Below, piece by piece: positions 51,424-60,391 of a stretch of 64,000 bases of DNA. How positions within the stretch are numbered: the stretch's first letter is position 1; every line of letters starts with the position of its first letter. Source of the DNA: Stutzerimonas azotifigens (GTDB lineage: Bacteria > Pseudomonadota > Gammaproteobacteria > Pseudomonadales > Pseudomonadaceae); assembly GCF_013522725.1 (NCBI RefSeq), contig NZ_JAAMRF010000012.1, forward strand, positions 62,001-126,000, given 5' to 3'. The position numbers and the translations under genes were made by a program. Under the pieces are notes generated by a model. That model was not told the origin of the DNA. It saw only the letters and a list, made by a program, of their open reading frames with translations, and searched no databases.

Positions 51424-52803
51424 TCAGCCGGCGCGTTTGGGATCGTCCGGCATGGCTGTGGAATCACGGGCTCTCTCGTAGCGGCTAAGCAGAGGTTGCG
51501 TGCTGAGCCCATGGATGAGGATGCTCAGCGCCACCACCGACAGGACCAGCGGGACCAGGTCGTCGGTCTCCGACGGCAGCAGTCCGTGAGTGATGGCGTA
51601 GCTCAGGTAGTACAGGCTGCCGATGCCGCGAATACCGAACCAGCCGGCCAGCAACTGCTGGGGGCGGTCCAGGTAGCGCCGGGGCATCAGCAACAGCACG
51701 CTCAGCGGCCTGATCACCACGAACAGCGCCAGGGCCAGGGGGATGGCACGCCAGTCCCAATGAACCGAGACCAGTACGCCGAGCAGGGTTACCAGCAGCA
51801 CCTCCAGCGAGCGTTCGATCTGCCCGCCAAAGGCCAGGATATCGCCCAGCAGGACGCCGGCTGCCACCCTGGGCTTGGCGATCTCGCCGTCATCGAGCGA
51901 CAGGTCGCGCGGTGCCATACCCCCTTCGGCAGCATGCGGCACCACCCCGACGATCAGCTCCTCGGAAGGCGTTTCGGATTGGTGGGCCACGAGCATTTCG
52001 GCATGACGAAGGCCAAGGCCTGCGGCGAACACGGCAAGAAAGCCCCATGCGCCGATCAGCTCGGCACCCACATAGGCCAGCGCTATCAGCGCCAAGGCCA
52101 GCGAGTCGTTGGGCGACATTGCCGTGTCGGCGTGACGGGCACGCAGGTAGATGGCCAGCCGTCCAACGAGCTTGCCGAGCATGTAGCCGAGTATCAATCC
52201 AGCCGGCACAGCCCAGAGCAGCCGGTGCAGCGCCCATTCGCCAACCCATCCGGGTGCCAGTGTCTCCTGTTCTATCAGCAACAGGCCAAAGACCACGAAG
52301 GGGAACGCGGTGCCGTCATTGAAGCCGGCTTCCCCGGAGAGGCCATAGCGCAGCCGGTCGTCGTCGCGTGCGTTGTTGACCTGCACCAGGCTCGCCAGCA
52401 CCGGATCGGTCGGTGCGAGGATCGCCCCGACCAGTACCGAGACGCCCCAGCTCAACCCGAAGACGTAATGGCAGAGCAGCGCGACCCCGGCGATGCAGGC
52501 AAGCATCACCGGGCCGGTCAGCACGTAGGCGCTCTTCCACGAAGGGTGGCGCAGCGGCATGCGCAGCTTCAGTCCACTGATGAACAGCGAGACCAGCACC
52601 GCGACCTCGGTGAGATGCACCATCCAGTTGGCGATGAGCAGGAACTCCATTTCCCACAGCCCGATGCCGAGATGGCCGATCAGCACGCCGAAGCCGAGGT
52701 AGATCAGCGAGGTAGTGACCGGCAGCCAGCGCAGATAGGCGGAGGCCAGCGCCAGGATCAGCAACAGGACGCCGAGAACGGCCATCCATTCGATAAAGGT
52801 CAT
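51424..52803 (-). CDS. CPA1-type sodium/proton antiporter
   Basis: 459 aa, about 12-13 membrane helices. The ion-binding region has GAILAPTDPVLAS and GEAGFNDGTAFPFV, the TD and ND motifs of NhaP-type CPA1 exchangers. HWDWRAIPLALALFVVIRPLSV and GIRGIGSLYYLSYA are also typical. An insertion with ETPSEELIVGVVPHAAEGG lies in a cytoplasmic loop. It probably exchanges Na+ or K+ for H+ at the inner membrane. Monocistronic. Confidence 0.9.
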   Translation of the reverse strand: MTFIEWMAVLGVLLLILALASAYLRWLPVTTSLIYLGFGVLIGHLGIGLWEMEFLLIANWMVHLTEVAVLVSLFISGLKLRMPLRHPSWKSAYVLTGPVMLACIAGVALLCHYVFGLSWGVSVLVGAILAPTDPVLASLVQVNNARDDDRLRYGLSGEAGFNDGTAFPFVVFGLLLIEQETLAPGWVGEWALHRLLWAVPAGLILGYMLGKLVGRLAIYLRARHADTAMSPNDSLALALIALAYVGAELIGAWGFLAVFAAGLGLRHAEMLVAHQSETPSEELIVGVVPHAAEGGMAPRDLSLDDGEIAKPRVAAGVLLGDILAFGGQIERSLEVLLVTLLGVLVSVHWDWRAIPLALALFVVIRPLSVLLLMPRRYLDRPQQLLAGWFGIRGIGSLYYLSYAITHGLLPSETDDLVPLVLSVVALSILIHGLSTQPLLSRYERARDSTAMPDDPKRAG

Positions 52804-52918
52804 GGGCTATCCGGACAGAGGCGAGACGGTCAGCGGCGCGTGGCGGCCGTATTTTTTCGAGCCGCGGTATAGGGGCGAGTTCCAGCGCGGCGGACGATCG
52901 GTGGCGCCGCGCCGGGGA

Positions 52919-53326
52919 TCAAGGGCCGCAGAAGGACACGTCGGCGCGGGTGATCAGGTTGTCCTGCTCGTCATAGAGCCAGCCTTGGGGCTGAAAGCCC
53001 ATTGCGCGGGACTCGAACCGGTAGCGGCGGCCGGCCTCGAAGTCGTGGTTGACCGTCAGCAGGCAGCGCAGCCGCCGTGGCTCGTTGAGCATGCCACCGC
53101 CGCCAATCTCGAATTCGAACGAGGCTTCCAGTGCGTGGGGGCCAGGCGGTACCTGGAAGAAGCGGCCGTCCTCGACGCGTTGGCGGTCGATGCGCTGGGC
53201 CATGAAGGTGTCGATCGGCATCATCGTATGCAGGTCGACCCAGGCCCGGTCGTCACGCGGCTCGGGCAGTGGGCCGGCGCAGCCGGACAGGATCAGCAGC
53301 AGGGAAAGGACAAGCGACCGGCGCAT
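52919..53326 (-). CDS. small lipoprotein, paralogue of the next gene
   Basis: 135 aa from the ATG with GGAG eight bases upstream. Lipoprotein signal with lipobox LSGC (about Cys16). The mature part starts PEPRDDRAWVDLH and contains RFFQVPPGPHALEASFEFEI, then FEAGRRYRFESRAMGFQPQG and WLYDEQDNLI, with a lone Cys near the end. The upstream-encoded lipoprotein has the same layout. Probably anchored in the outer membrane. Function unknown. Confidence 0.85.
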   Translation of the reverse strand: MRRSLVLSLLLILSGCAGPLPEPRDDRAWVDLHTMMPIDTFMAQRIDRQRVEDGRFFQVPPGPHALEASFEFEIGGGGMLNEPRRLRCLLTVNHDFEAGRRYRFESRAMGFQPQGWLYDEQDNLITRADVSFCGP

Positions 53327-53349
53327 GGCGGAACTCCAGGGGATACGCA

Positions 53350-53775
53350 TCATAAGCCTGAGACATCGCCGCAGCCCCTTTCTTCTGCCCGGGCGAGCAG
53401 GAAGTTTTTCTCGTCGTAGAGCTTGGCCCAGGGCCTGAAGCCATGGCGGCCCGCGACCAGGCGATAACGTTCGCCTGCGGAGAAGCGGTCATAGGCCAGG
53501 CTCAGGCGGCAATCGCGTGGCAGCGGCGCACTGCCGGCGCCCACGTCGTGGCCGGCCACGTCGAAGCGGTAGCGCATGTCCAGCTGACGGCTGCCGGGCT
53601 CGAATTGGAAGTAGCGATCGTCCTCGAGCCGCGTGCTGTCGACCGCCAGCGCCTCGAGCTGGGTGTCCTGTGTCGGTGCGAGATCGACCCAGGCCTGGCT
53701 GGGATCGGGCTCGGGAATCGGATGGGCACAACCGGCCGACAGCAGCAGAAAAGCGGTGATCAGGGCAGCGCGCAT
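53350..53775 (-). CDS. small lipoprotein, paralogue of the previous gene
   Basis: 141 aa. Lipobox LSAGC at about residues 12-16. The mature sequence repeats the neighbour's plan: PEPDPSQAWVDLAP, RYFQFEPGSRQLDMRYRFDV, FSAGERYRLVAGRHGFRPWA and KLYDEKNFLLARAE. The two genes are tandem duplicates separated by 23 bp and probably co-transcribed. In my memory P. aeruginosa has an equivalent adjacent pair in the same chromosomal neighbourhood. Function unknown. Confidence 0.85.
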   Translation of the reverse strand: MRAALITAFLLLSAGCAHPIPEPDPSQAWVDLAPTQDTQLEALAVDSTRLEDDRYFQFEPGSRQLDMRYRFDVAGHDVGAGSAPLPRDCRLSLAYDRFSAGERYRLVAGRHGFRPWAKLYDEKNFLLARAEERGCGDVSGL

Positions 53776-53840
53776 GCGAGTCTCCGAGGGGGCGAGCGGG
53801 ACGCTGGAGTGCCCCCGGGCAAATGGGGTAGGGTCGGCGC

Positions 53841-54899
53841 ATGCCGCGCCGTGAAACCGCCTTTCTCGACCACTTGACCCCCCGTTGGGTTCCCCTGCTG
53901 CTGATGCTTTGTCTTGGCGGCTGCGGCACCTATTACGGGCAACTGGCCCGTGGGCAGCTGGAACTGCTGCGCCAGCGCGAGCCGGTCGAGCGGATTCTCG
54001 CCGACCCTACGCGTGATGCGCAGCTGCGCGAGCGCCTTGCCCTGGCCCTGCAGGCGCGGGCCTTCGCCAGTGCCCGGCTCGGCCTGCCTGACAATGGCAG
54101 CTACCGCGTCTACGCCGACATCGGCCGCCCCTACGTGGTGTGGAACGTCTTCGCCACGCCGGAATTCTCGATCAATCCGCTGACCCACTGCTTCCCCATC
54201 GCCGGCTGCGTGGCCTACCGCGGCTACTACCGCCAGGGCGCGGCGCGCGGTGCGGCGGCGCTGCTCGGCCAGCAGGGCTACGACACCTATGTCGCCGGCG
54301 TGGAGGCCTACTCGACCCTGGGCTGGTTCGACGATCCGCTGTTGAGCTCGATGATGAGCTGGGACGAGGACCGGCTGGCCGCGCTGATCTTCCACGAGCT
54401 GGCCCACCAGCAGCTCTACGTGCCGGACGACACCGCCTTCAACGAATCCTTCGCCAGCTTCGTCGAGCGCGAAGGGTTGCGTCAATGGCGTGCCAGCCGA
54501 GGGCTGCCTCCACGTGACGAGCAGGCCCGCGAGCAGTACGCCGTGCTCGCCGAGCTGGTGCTGGAAACCCGCGAGCGGCTCGACCGGCTCTATGCCTCGG
54601 GTCTGCCCGAGGCGCAGATGCGCCAGGCCAAGGCAGAGGAGTTCGAACGTCTGCGACGCCTCTACCGGGAGCGGCGCGATCGGCAGTGGGGCGGGGTGGG
54701 GCGCTTCGATCGCTGGATCGAGCAGCCATTGAACAATGCCCGGTTGCTGCCCTTTGGTCTCTACGACCGCTGGGTGCCTGCCTTCGCCGGCCTGTTCGAG
54801 CAGGTCGACCGCGACTGGCCACGCTTCTACGTGCGGGTCGCCGAACTCGGCCAGTTGCCGGCCGACGAGCGGGAGGCGGCCCTCGAGGCGCTTCGTTGA
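53841..54899 (+). CDS. putative aminopeptidase lipoprotein (HExxH, PF10023-type)
   Basis: 352 aa. N-terminal anchor with lipobox LGGC (Cys28). Zinc motif HELAH at 185-189 (ALIFHELAHQQLY) with a downstream Glu in NESFASFVE (about 202), the typical third ligand of gluzincins. Conserved YYGQLARGQLELL after the lipobox and YSTLGWFDDPLLSSM define this family of predicted aminopeptidases. It should act in the periplasm. Substrate unknown. Divergent from the twin lipoproteins. Confidence 0.9.
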   Translation: MPRRETAFLDHLTPRWVPLLLMLCLGGCGTYYGQLARGQLELLRQREPVERILADPTRDAQLRERLALALQARAFASARLGLPDNGSYRVYADIGRPYVVWNVFATPEFSINPLTHCFPIAGCVAYRGYYRQGAARGAAALLGQQGYDTYVAGVEAYSTLGWFDDPLLSSMMSWDEDRLAALIFHELAHQQLYVPDDTAFNESFASFVEREGLRQWRASRGLPPRDEQAREQYAVLAELVLETRERLDRLYASGLPEAQMRQAKAEEFERLRRLYRERRDRQWGGVGRFDRWIEQPLNNARLLPFGLYDRWVPAFAGLFEQVDRDWPRFYVRVAELGQLPADEREAALEALR

Positions 54900-55130
54900 T
54901 ACCGTTTCGCTAAACCCTCTCCGCGCTGGCTGCGGCTTCTCTTGCGCCTCAGGCCGGGCGCCGCACGGCGTCCACCCGCGCGGCGCCGTTCATCCAGAAG
55001 ACCCGCAACCCGACGATCTGTAAGGAATTGTCCCGCGGCGTCTCCGTCCATTTTTCAAGGGCCGCAGCTTGCGGCCGCCCGCTCTGTCGTACCCCCGTAC
55101 GCCGCGTATGACCCGTCCAACGGAGGCTCC

Positions 55131-56300
55131 ATGGATAAACTGTCCGGAATACTCGACAACAAGGGCACGCCCTTGGAAAAGCAGAAATTCACCTGGAAGG
55201 AGATGGCCGGCAAGCCGATCAGCAAGCTCGATGACGACGCCTTCACCCGGGTGCGCATCATCCTCATGAACGGTATCGAGACCGACGCGTTGCGCCTCAA
55301 GCACGGCATCGCCCGTATCACCGGCCAGCTGCGCCAGCCACTCGCTGAGATCCGCCGCGTCGAGCAGCATCAGGCGACCATGGTGAACTGGCTGATTTCT
55401 GCCGACCATTCGCCGCTGGAAACCACCGTGGCCTACGAGCAGGTGGCGATCGAGGTCACCGCCGCGGTGGCTCAGACCGAGCCCGACCCCTATCAGGCGC
55501 AGACCTATCGCTTCGGCCTGCTCGAAGATTTCGACCACCTCTATCGCTACTCGGCGATGCTCGATCGCCTAGAGGGCAAGGATGCCAACAACATCCTGCA
55601 GGGCTACACCGACATCGTGCCGGGTCGCCCGACCTCGCAGCACCATCGCCATCCCGATGACGACCTGCGCGACAGCTACGCCAAGGATGAAGCCGCGCTG
55701 ATCACCAAGATCCATGCCGCGATGATCACCGCGGCCGAATACCAGACCCACGATTACTACATGAACGTCGGGCCGCTGTTCGCCGACCCGCTGGCACGTC
55801 AGCTGTACGCCGAGATCGCTTCGGTCGAAGAGCAGCACGTCACCCAGTACGGCTCACTGGCCGATCCGCTGGAGAGCTTCATGGAGAAATGGCTGGTCCA
55901 CGAAGCGATGGAAGTCTATGCCTACGCCAGCTGTGCCGAGCAGGAGACCAACCCGCGGATCAAGGCCATCTGGGAGCGCTTCCTCGACTACGAGCTCGGT
56001 CACCTGAACATCGCCTGCGAGTATTTCAAGAAGCTCGAGCGGCGCGATCCGGCGGAAATCCTCGGCGGCCCGCTGCCGAAGATGATCGAGTTCAAGAGCC
56101 AGCGCGACTTCGTGCGCAAGGTGCTTGCCGCCGAGCTCAACCTGCGCGCCAGCGGTACCCAGTACGTGGATATCACCCAGGAGCCGAAGAGCTCTCTCGA
56201 CTACCGTGCACAGCTCAATTCGGAAGGCATCGCCGCCGACATCGTCTCCGCTGGCTACCAGTGGGCACCGGGCACCGAACTGATCCGTAAAGCTTCCTGA
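55131..56300 (+). CDS. large ferritin-like (rubrerythrin-fold) protein
   Basis: 389 aa, GGAGG before the ATG. Two helical-bundle halves are suggested by carboxylate/His pairs: RRVEQHQATMVNWL (about 85-98), YEQVAIEVTAA and LLEDFDHLYRYSA in the first half, SVEEQHVTQYG, LVHEAMEVYAYAS and DYELGHLNIACEYFKKLE in the second. This looks like a duplicated ferritin-like diiron fold. It is co-transcribed with a second, smaller ferritin-like gene 11 bp downstream. No signal peptide. Role could be iron handling, peroxide reduction or an oxidase; not established. Confidence 0.75.
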   Translation: MDKLSGILDNKGTPLEKQKFTWKEMAGKPISKLDDDAFTRVRIILMNGIETDALRLKHGIARITGQLRQPLAEIRRVEQHQATMVNWLISADHSPLETTVAYEQVAIEVTAAVAQTEPDPYQAQTYRFGLLEDFDHLYRYSAMLDRLEGKDANNILQGYTDIVPGRPTSQHHRHPDDDLRDSYAKDEAALITKIHAAMITAAEYQTHDYYMNVGPLFADPLARQLYAEIASVEEQHVTQYGSLADPLESFMEKWLVHEAMEVYAYASCAEQETNPRIKAIWERFLDYELGHLNIACEYFKKLERRDPAEILGGPLPKMIEFKSQRDFVRKVLAAELNLRASGTQYVDITQEPKSSLDYRAQLNSEGIAADIVSAGYQWAPGTELIRKAS

Positions 56301-56311
56301 GGAGAATGACC

Positions 56312-57034
56312 ATGGCCCACGCTGCCAAAGTCGGCACCAACGTCACCGGTGTGCAAATGTCCCCCAAGGACACCAAGAGCATGCTCGAGGCCGTCAATGC
56401 GGTCAGCCCCGACGTGCACGGCGACGAGAGCGCCATCGCGCATGAACGCGCCGTGCGCACTGATGAGGCCGAGCGAATCGGCTCGGTGCCCATCCCCGGG
56501 TCCGCCAAAGGCATGCTCAAGACATCCTTCGACATGCTCAAGGGCAAGAGCCCGGAAATCCTGATCGACAAGCTCGGCGAACGCCTGGCCTACGAGCGCA
56601 ACGGCGTGCGTCTGTATGACGCGATGATTGCCAAGACCAAGGCGCTCGAGCCGGACAACGCGGAACTGGTCGAAACGCTCAAGCACATCCGCGAGGAAGA
56701 GGCCGAGCACATGATGTTGCTCGTCCGTGCGATCGAGCAGATGGGCGCCGACCCTACCGCGCAGACCCCCAGTGCCGATGTGGTTGGGGTCATCGCCATG
56801 GGCGTCGTGCAGGTGCTGACCGACCCGCGGACCAACGTCGAGCATGGCCTGAACGCCCTGCTGACCGTCGAGCTGGCTGACAACGCGGCCTGGGAGCTGT
56901 TGATCGAGCTGGCGCGCGCTGCCGGCCACGACACCATTGCTGACAGCTTCATGAAGGCGCTGGATCAGGAAAACGACCACCTGGTAAAGATCAAGACCGT
57001 GATGCGTCGCGACCTGATCACCCAGATTCAGTAA
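56312..57034 (+). CDS. ferritin-like domain protein
   Basis: 240 aa from the ATG seven bases after AGGAG. An N-terminal stretch of about 75 residues precedes a four-helix bundle with the metal set YERNGVRLYDAM, REEEAEHMMLLVRAIEQMG, VELADNAAWELLIELA and DQENDHLVKIKT, that is two E-x-x-H-type pairs as in rubrerythrin-like proteins. Second gene of a two-gene operon with the larger ferritin-like protein, which suggests a shared complex or pathway. A strong hairpin terminator follows. Confidence 0.8.
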   Translation: MAHAAKVGTNVTGVQMSPKDTKSMLEAVNAVSPDVHGDESAIAHERAVRTDEAERIGSVPIPGSAKGMLKTSFDMLKGKSPEILIDKLGERLAYERNGVRLYDAMIAKTKALEPDNAELVETLKHIREEEAEHMMLLVRAIEQMGADPTAQTPSADVVGVIAMGVVQVLTDPRTNVEHGLNALLTVELADNAAWELLIELARAAGHDTIADSFMKALDQENDHLVKIKTVMRRDLITQIQ

Positions 57035-57056
57035 CCGGGCACGTCCCTGGAGCACC

Positions 57057-57089
57057 GGTGCCCGGCAGGCGAAGCGCCTGTCGGGCACC
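57057..57089. terminator. 15-bp hairpin after the ferritin-like operon
   Basis: GGTGCCCGGCAGGCG and CGCCTGTCGGGCACC pair fully (one G-T) around a three-base loop. It lies between the ferritin-like operon (+) and the HAD gene (-) and can serve both. There is no clear U-tract. Confidence 0.6.
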
Positions 57090-57167
57090 GCTGGCCGATG
57101 GTTTCCACGCTACAGCGGAAACGATCAAAGCGGCCCCGCACGATCATCTCCCAGCGCAACGACTGAG

Positions 57168-57812
57168 TCAGGCGAAGGCTGCGCGAAGCTCTGGCAGCGT
57201 GGCGTAGTAATAGGCCGGCGACTCGGCCATCAGTTCGGCATGGCTGCCGAACCCGTATCCCACCGCTGCCGCCTGCAGGCCATTGGCGCGCGCGCCGATC
57301 AGGTCGTGTTTGCGGTCGCCGATCATCAGTGCGTCGGTCGCATCGAGGCGTTCTTCGGCGAGCAGATGGGCGATCAGCTCGACCTTGTCGGTGCGGGTGC
57401 CGTCGAGCTCGCTGCCGTAGATCAGCTTGAAATGCCGGTCGAAGGCGAAGTGCCGGGCGATCTCACGGGCGAACACCGAGGGTTTGGAGGTGGCCACGTA
57501 GAGCGTGCGGCCCTGGCCGCGCAGGTGCTCCAGCATCTCCAGCACACCGTCGAACAGCAGGTTTTCGTAGAGCCCGGTGACCCTGAAACGCTCGCGGTAA
57601 TGCTCCACCGCCTGCCACGCCCGCGCTTCGTCGAAGCCGTAGAACTGCATGAAGGCCTGCAGCAGGGGTGGCCCGATGAAGGGCTCGAGCTTGCTCAGGT
57701 CCGGCTCGTCGATGCCGAGCTTGGCCAGCGCGTACTGGATCGAGCGGGTGATGCCTTCGCGCGGGTCGGTGAGGGTCCCGTCGAGGTCGAAAAGAATCAT
57801 CGAGTGGTGCAT
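57168..57812 (-). CDS. HAD-superfamily phosphatase (phosphoglycolate phosphatase-like)
   Basis: 214 aa from the ATG at 57812; the start is uncertain because ribosome sites are weak. Motif I is ILFDLDGTLTDP with the nucleophile Asp, motif II the Thr of LYVATSKP, motif III the Lys of GTRTDKVELI and motif IV GDRKHDLIGA. The helical cap lies at about 15-80. This is the Gph/YqaB-like group that acts on small phosphate esters. Substrate uncertain. It lies next to the LysR gene on the same strand. Confidence 0.88.
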   Translation of the reverse strand: MHHSMILFDLDGTLTDPREGITRSIQYALAKLGIDEPDLSKLEPFIGPPLLQAFMQFYGFDEARAWQAVEHYRERFRVTGLYENLLFDGVLEMLEHLRGQGRTLYVATSKPSVFAREIARHFAFDRHFKLIYGSELDGTRTDKVELIAHLLAEERLDATDALMIGDRKHDLIGARANGLQAAAVGYGFGSHAELMAESPAYYYATLPELRAAFA

Positions 57813-57881
57813 GAAGGTGCGGCCGGCAGCGTGAGGGCCGTCGATTGTCCCGTACCCGGCCGGCACGGGCAACGCACCAGC

Positions 57882-58820
57882 TCAGCGCGCCGAGACCCGC
57901 AGGCGCTGCGCGAGGGCGTTCGCGGCGGCGATGTCCCGCTCGATCAGGCCGCCCAGCCAGTCCATGAATGCCCTCACCCGGCGCGGCAGGTTGCGCCGGT
58001 GGGCATAGAGCAGCGAAGCGCTCATCGGTGCCGGCACATGGTCGGGCAGCACCAGCTGCAGTTCGCCCCGCTCGAGTGACTCGCACACGCCCGCCAGCGG
58101 AACCTGGATCAGGCCGAAGCCGCCGATGCAGGCCTCTTTGTAGCTGTCGCTGTTGTTCACCGTGACCCGGCCCTGCATCGGCAGGCACATGGCCTTGCCG
58201 TTCTCCTCGTACTCGAAGCCCGCCGAGCGCGCACCCAGCACCGGCACGTAGTGGATCAGGTGATGGTCGGCGAGGTCGTCCAGCGTCCTGGGCGTGCCGT
58301 GGGCCTTCAGATAGCCGGGGCTGGCGCAGTTGACCAGCGGGTAACTGCCGAGCCGCCGCGCCACCAGGCCCGTGTCGCTGACCTCGCCGATACGCAGCAC
58401 GCAATCGAACCCCTCGCGCACCAGATCCACCCGCCGATCGGTCGCGCTGACCTCGACCTCCAGAGCCGGGTGGCGGTCGAGGAATTCGCCCAGGCGCGGC
58501 ACCACCAGATTGCGCGCGAGGGCGACCGGCAGGTCGATGCGCAAACGCCCGCCAAGGGAGCTGCCCTCGCGAAACAGCCCTTCGACTTCTTCCACCTGAT
58601 CAAGCATGTCGCGGCAGCGCTCATACAGCAGCTGGCCGTCCTGGGTCGGCTGCACCCGGCGCGTGGTGCGTTGCAGCAGCCGCGCGCCGAGCCGTTGTTC
58701 CAGCGCGCGGATTTGTTCCGAGACCGTCGAGCGGGGCAGGCCGAGGCTGTCGGCGGCACCGGTGAAGCTGGCCAGTTCAAAGACCCGGACGAAGGTGCGT
58801 AGCAGTTCGAGCAGATTCAT
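57882..58820 (-). CDS. LysR-family transcriptional regulator
   Basis: 312 aa. HTH FVRVFELASFTGAADSLGLP and STVSEQIRALEQRLGARLLQ at about 10-55, with the effector domain following. It belongs to the large group that regulates a divergent SDR or quinone-type reductase (RLRIDLPVALARNLVVPRLG; GFDCVLRIGEVSDTGLVARR). Divergent from the SDR at 58940 across 119 bp, with a perfect 5+7+5 dyad between. Inducer unknown. Confidence 0.92.
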   Translation of the reverse strand: MNLLELLRTFVRVFELASFTGAADSLGLPRSTVSEQIRALEQRLGARLLQRTTRRVQPTQDGQLLYERCRDMLDQVEEVEGLFREGSSLGGRLRIDLPVALARNLVVPRLGEFLDRHPALEVEVSATDRRVDLVREGFDCVLRIGEVSDTGLVARRLGSYPLVNCASPGYLKAHGTPRTLDDLADHHLIHYVPVLGARSAGFEYEENGKAMCLPMQGRVTVNNSDSYKEACIGGFGLIQVPLAGVCESLERGELQLVLPDHVPAPMSASLLYAHRRNLPRRVRAFMDWLGGLIERDIAAANALAQRLRVSAR

Positions 58821-58857
58821 GGCGGTTGTCCGATTGGTCGCAATGAGCGAACAGTCT

Positions 58858-58874
58858 ATCCATCAATGCTGGAT
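58858..58874. promoter_or_regulatory. candidate LysR-type operator
   Basis: ATCCA-TCAATGC-TGGAT is a perfect dyad with the N7 centre expected for a LysR box. It lies 38 bp upstream of the LysR start and 66 bp upstream of the SDR start. Confidence 0.5.
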
Positions 58875-58939
58875 TTATCCGGAACCGCTTGAACAATAAA
58901 GTCAATCCCGTACACAAACCAACCGTTCGGGAGACTGAC

Positions 58940-59698
58940 ATGAAAGGCAAACTCGCATTGATCACCGGTACCAGTCGCGGGCTCGGCCGCAACGCCGCCC
59001 TGCACCTGGCCGCCCAGGGCGTCGATATCATCGGCACCTACCTCAGCAAGGCCAGCGAAGCCCAGGCGGTGGCCGAAGAGATCGAGGGTCTCGGTGCCCG
59101 GGCGCTGATGCTGCCGCTGGATGTGGGCGACAGCTCAGGCTTCGCCGCCTTCGCCGAACGGCTGCGCGCGGCGCTGCCCGAGCGCTTCGGCCGCCATGAC
59201 ATCGACTTTCTGGTGAACAACGCCGGCACTGGCCAGACCACCAGCTTTGCCGAAACCAGCGAGGCGCAGTTCGACCTGATGATGAGTACCCATCTGAAGG
59301 GGCCGTTCTTCCTGACCCAGATGCTGCTGCCGCTGATCGTCGACGGCGGGCGCATCCTCAACGTCTCCAGCGGCCTGGCGCGCTTCACGCTGCCGGGGTA
59401 TTCGGCCTATGCGGCGATGAAGGGCGGCATCGAGGTGCTGACCCGCTATCAGGCCCGTGAGCTCGGTGCGCGAGGTATCAGCGTCAACGTGCTCGCCCCC
59501 GGCGCGATCGAGACCGACTTCGGTGGCGGTGCGGTGCGCGACAACGCCGACCTCAACGCCTTCGTCGCGGCGAACACCGCCAAGGGACGCGTCGGCCAGG
59601 CGGACGACATCGGCCTGGCCGTCGTCGCGCTGCTCGGCGAAGGCGGGCGCTGGATCACCGGCCAGCGCATCGAGGCCTCCGGCGGGATGTTCCTCTGA
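58940..59698 (+). CDS. short-chain dehydrogenase/reductase, paralogue of the SDR at 9820
   Basis: 252 aa from the ATG with GGGAG upstream. TGTSRGLG at 9-16, NNAGTG, Ser in LNVSSGLA and catalytic YAAMK (SAYAAMKGG). It shares long stretches with the SDR at 9820 (HLKGPFFLTQMLLPL; GGIEVLTRYQARELG; PGAIETDFGGG), so the two arose by duplication or separate acquisition. Here a LysR protein, not an AraC protein, is the divergent regulator. Probably NADPH-dependent; substrate unknown. Confidence 0.92.
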   Translation: MKGKLALITGTSRGLGRNAALHLAAQGVDIIGTYLSKASEAQAVAEEIEGLGARALMLPLDVGDSSGFAAFAERLRAALPERFGRHDIDFLVNNAGTGQTTSFAETSEAQFDLMMSTHLKGPFFLTQMLLPLIVDGGRILNVSSGLARFTLPGYSAYAAMKGGIEVLTRYQARELGARGISVNVLAPGAIETDFGGGAVRDNADLNAFVAANTAKGRVGQADDIGLAVVALLGEGGRWITGQRIEASGGMFL

Positions 59699-59752
59699 CC
59701 CTTGTGGGTCAATGGGCGCTCTACGCGCCCGCATGGCCTGCGATCGGGGCCG

Positions 59753-59795
59753 CCTGAAAAGCTCACGGTCAAGACCGCTAAGGACTTCACATCAA
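59753..59795 (+). repeat. dispersed intergenic repeat, copy 2
   Basis: CCTGAAAAGCTCACGGTCAA continuing to CTTCACAT matches the copy at 5888-5930 in the same orientation. It lies just downstream of the SDR and touches the 3' end of the gamma-carbonic anhydrase gene on the other strand. Confidence 0.45.
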
Positions 59796-60334
59796 TCGCC
59801 GTAGCCTTCGGCCAGGTGCTGGTCCTTGAGCTTCACGTAGTTGCCAGCGGTGTAGCTGAAGAAGGTGCGCTCCTTGTCGCTGAGCGGGCGCGCCTGTTTC
59901 ACCGGGCTGCCGACGTAGAGATAGCCGCTTTCCAGGGTCTTGCCCGGCGGCACCAGACTGCCGGCGCCGATGATCACCTCGTCCGCGACCACTGCGCCGT
60001 CCATCACGATCGAACCCATGCCTACCAGGATTCGGTTGCCCAGGGTGCAGCCATGAAGGGTGACCTTGTGGCCCACGGTGACCTCGTCGCCGATGGTCAG
60101 CGGGAAGCCGTCGGGGTTGAACGGCCCGGCGTGGGTGATGTGCAGCACGCTGCCGTCCTGGATGCTGGTGCGGTTGCCGATGCGGATGCGGTGCATGTCG
60201 CCGCGGATCACCGTCAGCGGCCAGACTGAGCTGTCCGCGCCGATGTGGATGTCGCCGATGAGCACGGCCGACGGGTCTACGAAAACGCGCTCGCCGAGCT
60301 GCGGTGTGTGGTCCTGGAAGGTACGGATGGTCAT
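59792..60334 (-). CDS. gamma-class carbonic anhydrase family protein
   Basis: 180 aa left-handed beta-helix (hexapeptide repeat) protein. Zinc-type His residues are in VLHITHAG and GHKVTLHGC, with the Arg/Asp pair of RGDMHRIRIGNRTSIQDGS, as in YrdA/CaiE-like gamma-carbonic anhydrases. LGERVFVDPSAVLIGDIHIG begins the helix. Forms a trimer with metal at subunit interfaces. Activity as a carbonic anhydrase is not assured because many relatives lack it. Located two genes before prlC; the order matches my memory of P. aeruginosa. Confidence 0.93.
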   Translation of the reverse strand: MTIRTFQDHTPQLGERVFVDPSAVLIGDIHIGADSSVWPLTVIRGDMHRIRIGNRTSIQDGSVLHITHAGPFNPDGFPLTIGDEVTVGHKVTLHGCTLGNRILVGMGSIVMDGAVVADEVIIGAGSLVPPGKTLESGYLYVGSPVKQARPLSDKERTFFSYTAGNYVKLKDQHLAEGYGD

Positions 60335-60391
60335 GAATGGCTCCGATGTGATGGCGGCGCGCCCAGGCGAGCCGCGCGAAAGGCCTGAAGA

